DNA of 64,000 bases from Sphingomonas sanxanigenens DSM 19645 = NX02 (GCF_000512205.2 NZ_CP006644.1:62001-126000), one strand, 5' to 3'. Shown: positions 36,693 through 44,791, counted from the stretch's first letter. Notes: generated from the sequence alone by a model not told the origin. Translations and numbers: made by a program.

Positions 36693-37199
36693 ATGCGCGC
36701 ATGGCGGTGGGGCGTAGGAACAAGTCGGGGGAGGGAAGGCGATGCGCCGGACAAGGTGGTAAGGCTTTTTCTCGGCTTCCTGCTGGCACCGATGCCCCTT
36801 TTGCTGCCCATCATGTGGTTCGCGATCGTCGTGTCCGATACGGGGCCGCTGCCCGTGCAAATCGCGCGGATGCTGACCATCGCCGCTTTCATCTACGGCC
36901 CGACCCTGTTGTTCGGCGTGCCCACGCATGTGCTGCTGCGGCGCTTCGGCAAGCGCCGGCTGTGGCACTATCTCGCCGCCGCGATGGCGCTGCCGGTGCT
37001 GGCGACGCTGGCCGTGTTCATCATGGAGATCATCCGGACGGAAGATTACGGCTCGTTCGGCGCGCCCGCCGCAATGATCGGCAGCCTGTTGGCGCTCGCC
37101 GCGGCGCTCACCGCGCTGCTGTTCTGGCTGATCGCGATCTGGCGGTCGCCCGAACCGGGCCAGATCGCGCGGACGAAGCTTTCGGCCGTGTTCGATTGA
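36693..37199 (+). CDS. Four-helix membrane protein, array copy 1 (start possibly frameshifted)
   Basis: 168 residues with four hydrophobic helices: VRLFLGFLLAPMPLLLPIMW, ARMLTIAAFIYGPTLLFGV, a third around LAAAMALPVLATLAVFIMEI, and TALLFWLIAIWRSPEP at the end. It is related to the next two genes. The ATG equivalent to that of copy 2 (36742, after GGGAGGGAAGG) reads into TAA after six codons because one A is missing relative to copy 2; the helical part is reached only from an upstream start such as ATG 36693. The gene may therefore be damaged or re-started. No function known. Confidence 0.65.
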   Translation: MRAWRWGVGTSRGREGDAPDKVVRLFLGFLLAPMPLLLPIMWFAIVVSDTGPLPVQIARMLTIAAFIYGPTLLFGVPTHVLLRRFGKRRLWHYLAAAMALPVLATLAVFIMEIIRTEDYGSFGAPAAMIGSLLALAAALTALLFWLIAIWRSPEPGQIARTKLSAVFD

Positions 37200-37328
37200 T
37201 CCTGGCGTCCATCCGCCCACCACGTCGCATGGAATTTCGCTCCGGATGGGATCAAATTCCGGATGGCGCCCGCGCCCGATGCGCTATGCCCGAGCGGACG
37301 AAGGCCAAGCATGGGGGGAAGGCAGGCG

Positions 37329-38306
37329 ATGCCCTGGACAAAGGCGGCAAGGGTTTTGCTGGGGTTCATGCTGGCGCCCGTTCCCGTGTTGCTGTGCGCC
37401 TGGTCCAACACGCTCTGGTTGACCAAGGCTATGGGCGGCCATGAGAACCCGGCAAATGTTCTGCTGCTGGTGTCGGTCCCGATCTATGCGGCCGTCGCGC
37501 TCCTCGGCCTGCCGATGCACCTTGCGCTGAACTGGATCGAGCGTCGCGGGCTCATCCATCATCTGTTGGCCGGCCTCATCCTGTCGTCGATCATTGCGAT
37601 CGGTCCCGTCCTGGGTGGCGAGGGTGATCTCGCACTCAGGATCTCCCTCTTGGGCAGCGTGCTGTTCTTCACAGTGCTCACCGTGATCCTGTTCTGGCTG
37701 ATCGCGGTCTGGCAGCCGCGCTGGCCAAGCTGGCCAAGCTGGCGGCGCGGCTCGGTGCAAGATGTGCTGGGCAGAATGAGGGCGGTGCCAGCGATCGAAT
37801 CACCATCCGCTATTGCGGTGCTGATGGCGCGTCTTCGCAAGGGGCGCGGGGGACAGAAGGTGCGATGGACGCGGGTGTTGCGGGTTTCTCTGGGATTCCT
37901 GCTGGCGCCGATCCCGATGCTGTTGCTCTTCTGGTCGACGGCGCTGTTGTATCTCGGAACGTTCGGGCGGCACGAAGATCCGAACAAGGTTCTGCTGATG
38001 GTGCCGGTGTGGACCTATGGCCTCTCTGTCCTCATTGGCATTCCGATCCATGTGTTGCTGCAGCGAAAGGGCTGGCGGGGCATTGCGCATTACTTGGTCG
38101 CCGGCGTGATCCTTTCGATGATCATGGCCTGCTTTGGCCTTGGGTTGGAGTTCAGCTTGTTCGGCCTTTTCACGAGCTTCATGCTTTATGCTCATCTGAT
38201 CACCGTCACCGTGCTGCTGTTCTGGCTGATCGCGGTCTGGCAGCCGGGAAAGACGATCCGGGCGCTTCGTGCAGCATTCCACCGTCGCCGGCCGTCGCAT
38301 GGCTGA
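37329..38306 (+). CDS. Fused double four-helix membrane protein, array copies 2 and 3
   Basis: About 325 residues holding two repeats of the same four-helix unit. Unit 1 runs ARVLLGFMLAPVPVLLCAW ... LFWLIAVWQP, unit 2 VLRVSLGFLLAPIPMLLLFW ... LFWLIAVWQP. A 30-bp DNA stretch encoding the end of each unit (37689-37718 and 38217-38246) is identical, so duplication was recent or is under gene conversion. ATG 37329 follows GGGAAGG; the frame extends to an ATG at 37263. The linker contains PSWPSWRRGS. Function unknown; paralogues flank it on both sides. Confidence 0.75.
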   Translation: MPWTKAARVLLGFMLAPVPVLLCAWSNTLWLTKAMGGHENPANVLLLVSVPIYAAVALLGLPMHLALNWIERRGLIHHLLAGLILSSIIAIGPVLGGEGDLALRISLLGSVLFFTVLTVILFWLIAVWQPRWPSWPSWRRGSVQDVLGRMRAVPAIESPSAIAVLMARLRKGRGGQKVRWTRVLRVSLGFLLAPIPMLLLFWSTALLYLGTFGRHEDPNKVLLMVPVWTYGLSVLIGIPIHVLLQRKGWRGIAHYLVAGVILSMIMACFGLGLEFSLFGLFTSFMLYAHLITVTVLLFWLIAVWQPGKTIRALRAAFHRRRPSHG

Positions 38307-38760
38307 GGCGAATAGCGTTCGCCCGGCGCGTTCGGCGGCGCGGCAGCGCGTCTGGCATGACCTGCTTGGGCTGATCGTGGCGCCGGTGCCGGCGGCCATG
38401 CTGTGGGTGCTCGACCGGCTGTGGCGATCGGGCGATGTCGTTTCGGGGCCGGGCGACTGGTTCGACGCGATCATCGGCCTGACCGCCGGCGCCTATGGCA
38501 TCGCCCTGCTGTTCGGCCTGCCCGTCCACGAATTGCTCTGCTGGCGAAGGCGCGATGCCTGGTGGCATTATGCGCTGGGCGGCGCGGCGGTGACGGTGGA
38601 GATGTTCCTGATCTTCCTGGCCGTCGCGTCCAAACCGTTCGCGGAGGAACTGGTCATGCTGCCGACCATCGCCGCGCATGTGATGCCCACCGCCTTGCTC
38701 TTCTGGCTCGTCGCGGTCCGACCCCGGCGCAAAGCGGCCGGATCGCCGCCGCCGACCTGA
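38299..38760 (+). CDS. Four-helix membrane protein, array copy 4
   Basis: 153 residues, more diverged than copies 1-3 but with the same plan: LLGLIVAPVPAAMLWVL, IGLTAGAYGIALLFGLPVHE, a third helix AVTVEMFLIFLAVA, and ALLFWLVAVRPRRK. ATG 38299 overlaps the end of the fused gene by 8 bp, so they share a transcript. Unknown function. Confidence 0.72.
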   Translation: MAEANSVRPARSAARQRVWHDLLGLIVAPVPAAMLWVLDRLWRSGDVVSGPGDWFDAIIGLTAGAYGIALLFGLPVHELLCWRRRDAWWHYALGGAAVTVEMFLIFLAVASKPFAEELVMLPTIAAHVMPTALLFWLVAVRPRRKAAGSPPPT

Positions 38761-38770
38761 GCCGCCGGCC

Positions 38771-39094
38771 TCAGTCCTTCCTTTTGTCCTCCAGCACCGA
38801 TCGCCCGCGCTCGCGCACCACCGCCTCGATCATGCCGGACATCATGCCGAGCAGCGGCGGCAGCACCAGGCTCACGCGCACCAGATGATCCTGCACGTCG
38901 AGGTCGCAGACCACGTCCTGCCCCATCGCGCTGACCACCACGTTCATCCGGTCTTCGGAGGGCCAGGACGATCGCACCTCGGCCATGCCGCCGGGGATGT
39001 GCTTCGGCAGATCGCCCACCTTGGCAGCCATGCGGCGGCGCACCTCGGCGCGGTCGAGCTTGTGGGGGATGTCGATGACGAGGGGGTTTGACAT
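38771..39094 (-). CDS. Polyhydroxyalkanoic acid system family protein
   Basis: 107 residues. IDIPHKLDRAEVRRRMAAKV and VVSAMGQDVVCDLDVQDHLV fit the PHA granule-associated small protein family (PHA_gran_rgn). It ends with a basic tail. The 883-residue reading frame that contains it on this strand runs antisense to the M3 peptidase and is not real; ATG 39094 is the start. It is divergent from the peptidase gene. Confidence 0.85.
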   Translation of the reverse strand: MSNPLVIDIPHKLDRAEVRRRMAAKVGDLPKHIPGGMAEVRSSWPSEDRMNVVVSAMGQDVVCDLDVQDHLVRVSLVLPPLLGMMSGMIEAVVRERGRSVLEDKRKD

Positions 39095-39214
39095 GAGGGG
39101 TCTACGCGCGCCTTGATGTGGATGTTCCGCGGCCGGGCGGGGTTGAAACCGCCTGTGCCACCGCCAACCTCGCGGAACAAGGCGCCGTCCGGCGTCGCCC
39201 TCTTTGGACGAGAG

Positions 39215-41254
39215 ATGATGATCAACGCCAACCCGCTGCTCGCCGACGACGACCTTCCCGATTTCGCCGCGATCCGCCCCGAGCATATCGAGCCGGCGAT
39301 CGAGGTGCTGGTTGCCGAGCATCGCGCCGCGGTGGAGCGGATCACGGCGTCTGACGATGGCAGCTTCGCCGGCGTCATCCTGCCCGCCGAGCGCGCCGAT
39401 TTCGCGCTGACGCGCGGCTGGCAGCCCGTCACCCACCTGACCGGCGTCGCCGACAGCCCGGCGCTGCGCGAGGCGCATGCCGCCGCAGAGGCCAGGCTCG
39501 TCGCCTATCTGATGGAAGCCGGGCAGAACCGCGCGCAATATGACGCGATCCGCCGTGTTTCCGAGGCCCGCGAATTCGACCGGCTGACGCCTGCGGAGCG
39601 CCGCGCGGTGGAACTGGCGCTGCGCGGCTTCCGCCTCTCCGGCGTCGCGCTGGAAGGAGAGGCGCGCGACCGCTTCCTCGCCATCGGCATCGAACTCAGC
39701 CGGCTCGGCACCGAGTTCGGCAACGCCGTGCTCGACGCGACCGAGGCGTGGAGCGAGCATGTGACCGACGCGGCGTTGCTCGATGGCGTGCCCGAGACCG
39801 ACAAGGCGATCCTTGCCGCCTATGCGGCGGAGCAGGGGCTGGAGGGCTGGCTCGTCCGCCTGCGCCAGCCCAGCCTCAAGGCGATCCTGTGGCACGCCAC
39901 CAACCGCGACCTGCGTTACCGGGTCTACCGCGCCAACGTCACCCGCGCCTCCGAACTGGCCGACGATCCGTCGTTCGACAATGGCGCGCGGATCGAGGCG
40001 ATCATGGCGCTGCGGCATGAGGCGGCGCAACTGCTCGGCTTCGCGGATGCGGCGGCGCGCTCGCTGGAAACCAAGATGGCGGCGAATGTCGACGAGGCGC
40101 TGGCCTTCCTCGGCGATCTCGCGCGACGGGCGCGGCCGATGGCGGAAGCCGAACTCGCCGCCGCGCGCCGCTTCGCCGCCGACCGGCTGGGCATCGATGC
40201 GCTGGAGCCGTGGGACATGAGCTTCGTCGCCGAAGCGATGCGGCGCGAGTTGCACGGCGTCGACCAGGAGGCGATCAAGGCCTATCTGCCCGCGCCGCGC
40301 GTGCTGGAAGGCACCACCGCGCTGATCGAGCGGCTCTACGGCATCCGCCTCGTCGCGCGCGCGGACGTGTCGCTGTGGAACGCGGATGCGATCTTCTACG
40401 ACGTGCTCGACGGGGTCGGCACGGTGATCGCCGGCGTCTATCTCGATCTCTATGCGCGGTCGGACAAGCGCGGCGGCGCGTGGATGGACGTGTGCCGCCC
40501 GCGCTTCCGCGACGCCGACCGCTTCCACCGCCCGGTCGCCTTCCTCACCACCAATTTCGCGCCGCCCGCCGGCGGCAAGCCCGCGCTGCTGACGCACAAC
40601 GACGTCGTCACCCTGCTGCACGAGTTCGGCCATGTGCTGCACCATCTGCTGACCGAGGTCGACCTGCCCTCGATCGGCGGCATTTCCGGCGTGGAATGGG
40701 ATGCGGTGGAACTGCCGAGCCAGTTCATGGAGAATTTCGCGTGGGACCGCGCGGCTTTGCTGTCGCTGACCGGCCATGTCGAAACCGCCGAACCGCTGCC
40801 CGACGCGCTGTTCGACAGGATGCTCGCTGCGCGCCAGTTCCAGGCCGGGCTGCAACTGCTCCGCCAGATCGAATTCGCGACCTTCGACCTGCGCCTCCAC
40901 CACGGCTTCGACCCCAAGGACGGCGCCCGCACACTGGCGACGCAGGCCGCGGTGCGCCGCGACGTCTCCGTCTTCCCGCCGCCGGAGTGGGACCGTTTCG
41001 CCAACGGCTTCACCCACATCTTCGCGGGCGGCTATGCCGCGGGCTATTATTCCTACCTCTGGGCCGAACTCCTCTCTGCCGACGCCTTCGAACTGTTCGG
41101 CGAACAGAATGCCGCGGGCGCCGGCGCCACCGCCTTCCGCCGCGAGATCCTGGCCGCCGGCGCGAGCCGCCCCGCCGCGGACAATTTCGCGGCGTTCGCA
41201 GGCCGTCCGCCGAAGATCGACGCGCTGCTGCGGATGAAGGGGTTGGCGGCGTAA
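39215..41254 (+). CDS. M3-family metallopeptidase, oligopeptidase A/Dcp-like
   Basis: About 679 residues, cytoplasmic thimet-type zinc peptidase. The zinc motif HEFGHVLHHLL lies around residue 470. A second conserved block, GGYAAGYYSYLWAELLSADA, is near the C-terminus with Tyr/His residues for substrate binding. The N-terminal half is helical. Start at ATG 39215 (or the next Met) gives MMINANPLLADDDLPDFAAI; the extra upstream frame overlaps the leader of the PHA gene. Typical length for OpdA. Confidence 0.95.
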   Translation: MMINANPLLADDDLPDFAAIRPEHIEPAIEVLVAEHRAAVERITASDDGSFAGVILPAERADFALTRGWQPVTHLTGVADSPALREAHAAAEARLVAYLMEAGQNRAQYDAIRRVSEAREFDRLTPAERRAVELALRGFRLSGVALEGEARDRFLAIGIELSRLGTEFGNAVLDATEAWSEHVTDAALLDGVPETDKAILAAYAAEQGLEGWLVRLRQPSLKAILWHATNRDLRYRVYRANVTRASELADDPSFDNGARIEAIMALRHEAAQLLGFADAAARSLETKMAANVDEALAFLGDLARRARPMAEAELAAARRFAADRLGIDALEPWDMSFVAEAMRRELHGVDQEAIKAYLPAPRVLEGTTALIERLYGIRLVARADVSLWNADAIFYDVLDGVGTVIAGVYLDLYARSDKRGGAWMDVCRPRFRDADRFHRPVAFLTTNFAPPAGGKPALLTHNDVVTLLHEFGHVLHHLLTEVDLPSIGGISGVEWDAVELPSQFMENFAWDRAALLSLTGHVETAEPLPDALFDRMLAARQFQAGLQLLRQIEFATFDLRLHHGFDPKDGARTLATQAAVRRDVSVFPPPEWDRFANGFTHIFAGGYAAGYYSYLWAELLSADAFELFGEQNAAGAGATAFRREILAAGASRPAADNFAAFAGRPPKIDALLRMKGLAA

Positions 41255-41265
41255 GGCGGAGTTTG

Positions 41266-41283
41266 GTATTGTGTCCCCGAAAT
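41266..41283 (+). repeat. RAYT-associated 18-bp repeat, copy 1
   Basis: GTATTGTGTCCCCGAAAT. The same 18-mer occurs at 43079-43096, and a one-base variant is inverted at 42335-42352. It marks the left edge of the insert between the M3 peptidase and the Y1 transposase. Confidence 0.85.
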
Positions 41284-41559
41284 TTTCCTGGCCAAAAAGT
41301 TCCCCGCTTACCGCCGGCTCCACGCAGACCGCCGGTTTCGCGGCCTGCTCCGGAAGGTAGGCCACCAGAAATTGCACCACGCTCTGGACCACCTTCGCCA
41401 AACGGGAAGTCACCGCCGCCATCGGCTCCTACGCCGCCGTCTGCAGCTGCGCCGCCATCTGCTCCCTTGTCTCCGCCGCCGCCATCGCCTCCTTTGCCCC
41501 CGCCACCTCCAGTTATTAAGCCGTCTTGAGAAATTCGCGATCAGAAGAAAGAAAATAGT
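41284..41559. other. Gene-poor segment with a proline-rich ORF tail
   Basis: No complete gene is supported. One plus-strand frame ends at 41529 with a strongly Pro-rich tail (PPSAPTPPSAAAPPSA, later PPPPPVIKPS) and may be the 3' end of a lost gene, directly before the low-GC Sel1 gene. An opposite-strand frame (VVQSVVQFLVAYLPEQAAK) also looks protein-like, so the origin is unresolved. Confidence 0.35.
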
Positions 41560-42129
41560 ATGACCGACGTGGGCGATCTTGAGAAAACGGCATACAAGCT
41601 AATCAAAAATGGAGATTACGAGGCTGCCGTAAAAGTGTTGATAACGCTTTCTGAACTTGATTCATCCTATGCGCTTCTCAGTCTTGGATGGATTTATGAC
41701 TCTGGAAAGATTGGTATTTCAGATTCACGACGTGCTGCTAAATATTATGAGAAGGCGGCGATGCTGGGATCGGGATCTGGTTTCTTCGAGCTTGGACGCT
41801 TGCGTTACGACGAAGGAAATCTAGTTGAGTCGCGCAGAATATTTTCTGATGGATCGAATATCGGTGATATTCGATGTCTGGCGTGGTATGGATCGATGAT
41901 GGCAAAGGGAGAGGGGGGAGAAAAAAACGTGGAAGAAGCCATCAAAATTCTTGAGGTCGCTTCAGAAGGCGGACAATTAATCGCAAAGAGGGTTCTTATT
42001 GGCCTTAAAATTGATTCATCTGATTCATTGCTTATGAAGTTATTTCTTTACATGAAGATTATTCCTCTATCATTATTGGCTGTCTATGAGGCTATTCGAG
42101 ACCCCTATTCGGATCGAGGGTATCGATGA
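41560..42129 (+). CDS. Low-GC Sel1-like repeat protein
   Basis: 189 residues. Sel1/TPR-like helical repeats: LSLGWIYDSGKIGISDSRRA, AAKYYEKAAMLGSGSGFFEL, and LAWYGSMMAKGEGGEKNVEE with AIKILEVASEGGQL. Base composition is clearly AT-richer and uses codons (ata, aat, tta) avoided by its neighbours, so recent acquisition is likely. It lies between copies of the RAYT-associated repeat, after a proline-rich ORF tail. Small Sel1 proteins sometimes act as immunity or scaffold proteins; no toxin gene remains here. Confidence 0.8.
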   Translation: MTDVGDLEKTAYKLIKNGDYEAAVKVLITLSELDSSYALLSLGWIYDSGKIGISDSRRAAKYYEKAAMLGSGSGFFELGRLRYDEGNLVESRRIFSDGSNIGDIRCLAWYGSMMAKGEGGEKNVEEAIKILEVASEGGQLIAKRVLIGLKIDSSDSLLMKLFLYMKIIPLSLLAVYEAIRDPYSDRGYR

Positions 42130-42231
42130 AGGTGGCGTTGTAAGGTCGGCGTGGCAGGCAGCGGCGAGGGGTGATATCGATTGCGGATGTCCCGCAAATC
42201 CTTGGCTAGGCTCAGGACTCACTGATCAGAG

Positions 42232-42327
42232 TCAGAAGATGACAGTGGCGGCGAGCGCGACGGGGGAGAAGAAAGCGGTAGGGCAGCGGTCGTAGCGTGT
42301 CGCGACCCGCGCCAGTCCTTGAGGCGG
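42232..42327 (-). pseudogene. IS5-type transposase C-terminal fragment, frameshifted
   Basis: Reading the minus strand gives RLKDWR, then, after loss of one base, RVATRYDRCPTAFF and VALAATVIF followed by a stop. This matches the usual C-terminus of IS5-family transposases. Only about 30 codons remain and the normal WL ending is mutated to a stop. Confidence 0.7.
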
Positions 42328-42334
42328 CCGGGTA

Positions 42335-42352
42335 ATTTCAGGGACACAATAC
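42335..42352 (-). repeat. RAYT-associated 18-bp repeat, inverted copy
   Basis: ATTTCAGGGACACAATAC, the inverse of the 41266 copy with one mismatch, 40 bp upstream of the Y1 transposase gene. Confidence 0.85.
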
Positions 42353-42391
42353 GAAATAGACGCCGTCCTCCCCATCTGCTATCCCACCGCA

Positions 42392-43078
42392 ATGGCCCGC
42401 CTCTCCCGCATCGTCATTCCCGGTGTCGCGCACCATGTCACCCAGCGCGGCAACCGGCGGCTTCCGATCTTCTTCTCGGACGATGACCGCGCCGCCTATC
42501 TGGCTTTGGTCGCGCAGGGCATTGCCGCCGCCGGCGTGCGCTGCCTCGCCTGGTGCCTAATGGACAATCATGTCCATCTCGTGCTGGTGCCGGAAGATGA
42601 GGACGGGTTGCGCGCGGCGCTCGGCGAGGCGCATCGCCGCTACACCAGCCGTGTGAATGCCCGCGAGGGGTGGAGCGGCTATCTGTTCCAGGGCCGCTTC
42701 GCCAGCTATCCGATGGACGACGCCCATCTCATCGCCGCGATCCGCTATGTCGAGAACAACCCCGTCGCCGCGGGGCTGGCGACGGAGGCGGGCGACTGGC
42801 GCTGGTCGAGCGCGCGGGCGCATGTCGCCGGCAGGCGCGTCGCCGACGATCCGCTGACCGATGTCGCCGCCCTCGGCCGCCACGTACGCAACTGGCGCGC
42901 CTATCTGGCGCGCGGCATCGAAGCCGCGGACGAGGCCGAAACCGCCGACGCGATCGAGGCCCGCCTCCGCACCGGCCGCCCGCTCGGCGACCCCGGCTGG
43001 ATCGCCGACATGGAGACGCAGACGGGCCGCGCGCTCGCACCGCGCAAGCGCGGTCCGAAGCCGAAGGCGGAGAGTTAA
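42392..43078 (+). CDS. REP-associated tyrosine transposase (RAYT, Y1 HUH type)
   Basis: 228 residues. HUH/Y1 transposase signature: VAHHVTQRGNRRLPIFFSDD, CLMDNHVHLVLVPEDEDGL (the HxH = HVH motif) and the catalytic Tyr region near YTSRVNAREGWSGYLFQGRF. YVENNPVAAGLATEAGDW is the characteristic RAYT block, with a basic C-terminus (RKRGPKPK). RAYTs are thought to mobilise REP sequences. The stop codon overlaps the next copy of the 18-bp repeat, so coding region and repeats form one unit (42335-43096). Confidence 0.93.
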   Translation: MARLSRIVIPGVAHHVTQRGNRRLPIFFSDDDRAAYLALVAQGIAAAGVRCLAWCLMDNHVHLVLVPEDEDGLRAALGEAHRRYTSRVNAREGWSGYLFQGRFASYPMDDAHLIAAIRYVENNPVAAGLATEAGDWRWSSARAHVAGRRVADDPLTDVAALGRHVRNWRAYLARGIEAADEAETADAIEARLRTGRPLGDPGWIADMETQTGRALAPRKRGPKPKAES

Positions 43079-43096
43079 GTATTGTGTCCCCGAAAT
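43079..43096 (+). repeat. RAYT-associated 18-bp repeat, copy 3
   Basis: GTATTGTGTCCCCGAAAT, identical to 41266-41283, one base after the transposase stop. Confidence 0.85.
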
Positions 43097-43173
43097 GAGC
43101 GGCTACGTAGAATCCGCGATAGCGCGGCGAACGCGCGCCATCCTATCCTCGATCCGGCAAGGAGGACGGGCAG

Positions 43174-43290
43174 ATGGCTTCACTTCGCAAGACGATCGCC
43201 GACAACAAGGATGTCGCCTTCGTCACGATCCTGACGGTGGGGCTGATCACGCTGTTCCGCGCGATGATCCTGTCGAAGTTGGCGGATTGA
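43174..43290 (+). CDS. Small membrane protein, 38 residues
   Basis: MASLRKTIADNKDVAFVTIL is followed by a hydrophobic stretch (TILTVGLITLFRAMILS) and a stop at 43288. An AAGGAGG ribosome site lies about 8 bp upstream of ATG 43174, and a hairpin follows the stop directly. One transmembrane helix is likely; function unknown. Support is the ribosome site, clean composition and terminator-like hairpin. Confidence 0.6.
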   Translation: MASLRKTIADNKDVAFVTILTVGLITLFRAMILSKLAD

Positions 43291-43309
43291 GGTGGGATTT
43301 TCTCCCACC
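43291..43309 (+). terminator. Hairpin after the small membrane gene
   Basis: GGTGGGA-TTTTC-TCCCACC, seven-base perfect stem immediately after the stop. No T-run follows, as it runs into the next repeat. Confidence 0.5.
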
Positions 43310-43423
43310 CGTTCGCCCTGAGTAGTGGCTGAGCCTGGCGAAGACGCGTATCGAAGGGCATGGCTCGGCGCTGGTCCTTCGACACGGGCCTTCGCCAGGC
43401 TCAGTCCCTGCTCAGGACGAACG
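43310..43423. repeat. REP-like inverted repeat pair
   Basis: Left arm starts CGTTCGCCCTGAGTAGTGGC and contains GAGCCTGGCGAAG; right arm contains CTTCGCCAGGCTC and ends CTCAGGACGAACG. Members of the same family lie at 46237-46354 and, in a related form, 4531. It fills most of the gap before the TPR gene. Confidence 0.85.
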
Positions 43424-43481
43424 GTTCTGGAGGCGCGGGTCTTGAAAATACGGGCAGGACGAACGGGAAGGCGCGCACCCC

Positions 43482-44411
43482 TCAGAAATCCGGCCGCAGC
43501 CTTACCCGCTGCACTTCCTTCTGGATCATCCGGCTGACGATCACGCTCGCCGAGATCGTGTAGATCACGAACCCCAGATACAGTACGGTCAGCACCATCT
43601 CGGTCTCCGGCGGCAGGCCGAAATCATCGGCCGCGAGCACCGCCCAGCGGAACAGCACCCACAGCCCGACGATGAAGAAGATCGCGCGCGCCTGGCCCAG
43701 CTTCACGAGGAAGCGGTTCCAGCGCCACCACAGCCCGCCCACCGGATTGCCCTTCATCTTGGCGGAGGCGAGCAGCGACAGCGCGTCGAGATCGTTGGGC
43801 GCCTGTGACAGCGCGGCCAGCGCGAGGCGCAGCGCCTCGGCGGTGTCGCCGCGCGCGAGCTGGACGTGACCCATCAGCACCAGCCCTTCGCTGTGGTGCG
43901 GGCTGAGGCTCAGGATGCGGCGCGCGGCGTCCTCGACGGTCTCGATGCGGCCCTGCTCGAGCGCGGCATAGCCCATCTCGGCGAGTATGTCGGGCGCATT
44001 GGGCGCGAGCGTCAGCGCCTGATCGAGGCTGGTCGCGGCCTCGGCGCGGCGGCCGGCGATGCGCAGCAGCTTGGCGCGCAGCAGATGGCCATAGGCTTCC
44101 TGCGGGTCGAGTTCGATCGCATGGTCCACCGCCGCCAGCGCCGCCTTGTTGCGCTGTTCGAGCAGCAGCACATGCGCCAGTTCGAGATGCGTCGCGTTCC
44201 AGGTCGGGGCATGCTCGATCGCGCGCTCCGCTTCGTAGCGGGCGCCCGCCAGCCGGTTCCCGAGCCGCAGCGCGCGCGCCAGCAGCAGGTGCGGATAGGC
44301 CTGGTCGGGCGCCACGGTCAGCGCGTCGCGCAGCGGTTCGATCGCGGCATGGCTATTGCCCGCGCGCATCAGCAGTTCGGCGCGGTCCATCGCCATCTGA
44401 TAGGGATCCAT
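43482..44411 (-). CDS. TPR protein with C-terminal membrane helices
   Basis: 309 residues. About seven TPR-type helix pairs occupy residues 5-225, e.g. AAIEPLRDALTVAPDQAYPH, AYGHLLRAKLLRIAGRRAEA and LVLMGHVQLARGDTAEALRL. Two hydrophobic helices follow (AIFFIVGLWVLFRWAVLA and MVLTVLYLGFVIYTISASVI), so the TPR part probably faces the cytoplasm from the inner membrane. It begins 2 bp after the small membrane gene, third in an operon with the AAA+ ATPase. ATG 44411 gives MDPYQMAMDRAELLMRAGNS. Confidence 0.85.
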   Translation of the reverse strand: MDPYQMAMDRAELLMRAGNSHAAIEPLRDALTVAPDQAYPHLLLARALRLGNRLAGARYEAERAIEHAPTWNATHLELAHVLLLEQRNKAALAAVDHAIELDPQEAYGHLLRAKLLRIAGRRAEAATSLDQALTLAPNAPDILAEMGYAALEQGRIETVEDAARRILSLSPHHSEGLVLMGHVQLARGDTAEALRLALAALSQAPNDLDALSLLASAKMKGNPVGGLWWRWNRFLVKLGQARAIFFIVGLWVLFRWAVLAADDFGLPPETEMVLTVLYLGFVIYTISASVIVSRMIQKEVQRVRLRPDF

Positions 44412-44413
44412 GC

Positions 44414-44791
44414 TCACCCCTGCCGCAGATATTGGCGCAGCGCCGCCGTCCGCTCCTGCGAGACGAAGGCGGTGGCGATGAACATCAGCCCCGCGCCGAT
44501 CGCCAGCACGAACAGATAGCGCGCCGCGTTGTCGCTGATCAGCCCGTTCCGCACCGACAGGTTGAGCGCGATCAGGCTCGCGAAATAGATCAGGATCGGG
44601 ATCAGCGCGAAGGCGATCTCGCGGTTGCGGTGCGGGCCGTTCAGCGCCACCGCGTTGACCGCGACGAGCAGCAGCCCCCAGGGCAGGAAATATTGCCCGA
44701 CGAGGAACACCAGTAGCGGCGGCAGCGCGATCTTCTGGAGAAAGCTCGGCCGCGGCTCGTCGACCAGCCGGTAGCGCAATGCATCGCTCAC
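44414..44791 (-). CDS. Small inner membrane protein of the AAA/TPR operon
   Basis: 125 residues, about four hydrophobic helices (LPPLLVFLVGQYFLPWGLLL, IAFALIPILIYFASLIAL, YLFVLAIGAGLMFIATAF). GTG 44791 overlaps the stop of the AAA+ gene and its own stop is 2 bp from the TPR start, so translation is coupled. No family recognised. Confidence 0.75.
   Translation of the reverse strand: MSDALRYRLVDEPRPSFLQKIALPPLLVFLVGQYFLPWGLLLVAVNAVALNGPHRNREIAFALIPILIYFASLIALNLSVRNGLISDNAARYLFVLAIGAGLMFIATAFVSQERTAALRQYLRQG

Noticed and set aside
37263-37328. ATG 37263 as the start of the fused membrane protein
   Set aside because: ATG 37329 has a GGGAAGG site and aligns with the other copies; the upstream extension is not shared.
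38771-41422. 883-codon minus-strand open frame
   Set aside because: Only its last 107 codons (PHA-system protein) are real; the rest is antisense to the M3 peptidase with its HEFGH motif.
41372-41563. 63-codon Arg/Leu-rich plus-strand open frame
   Set aside because: Composition artefact of the proline-rich region in another frame, with no ribosome site.
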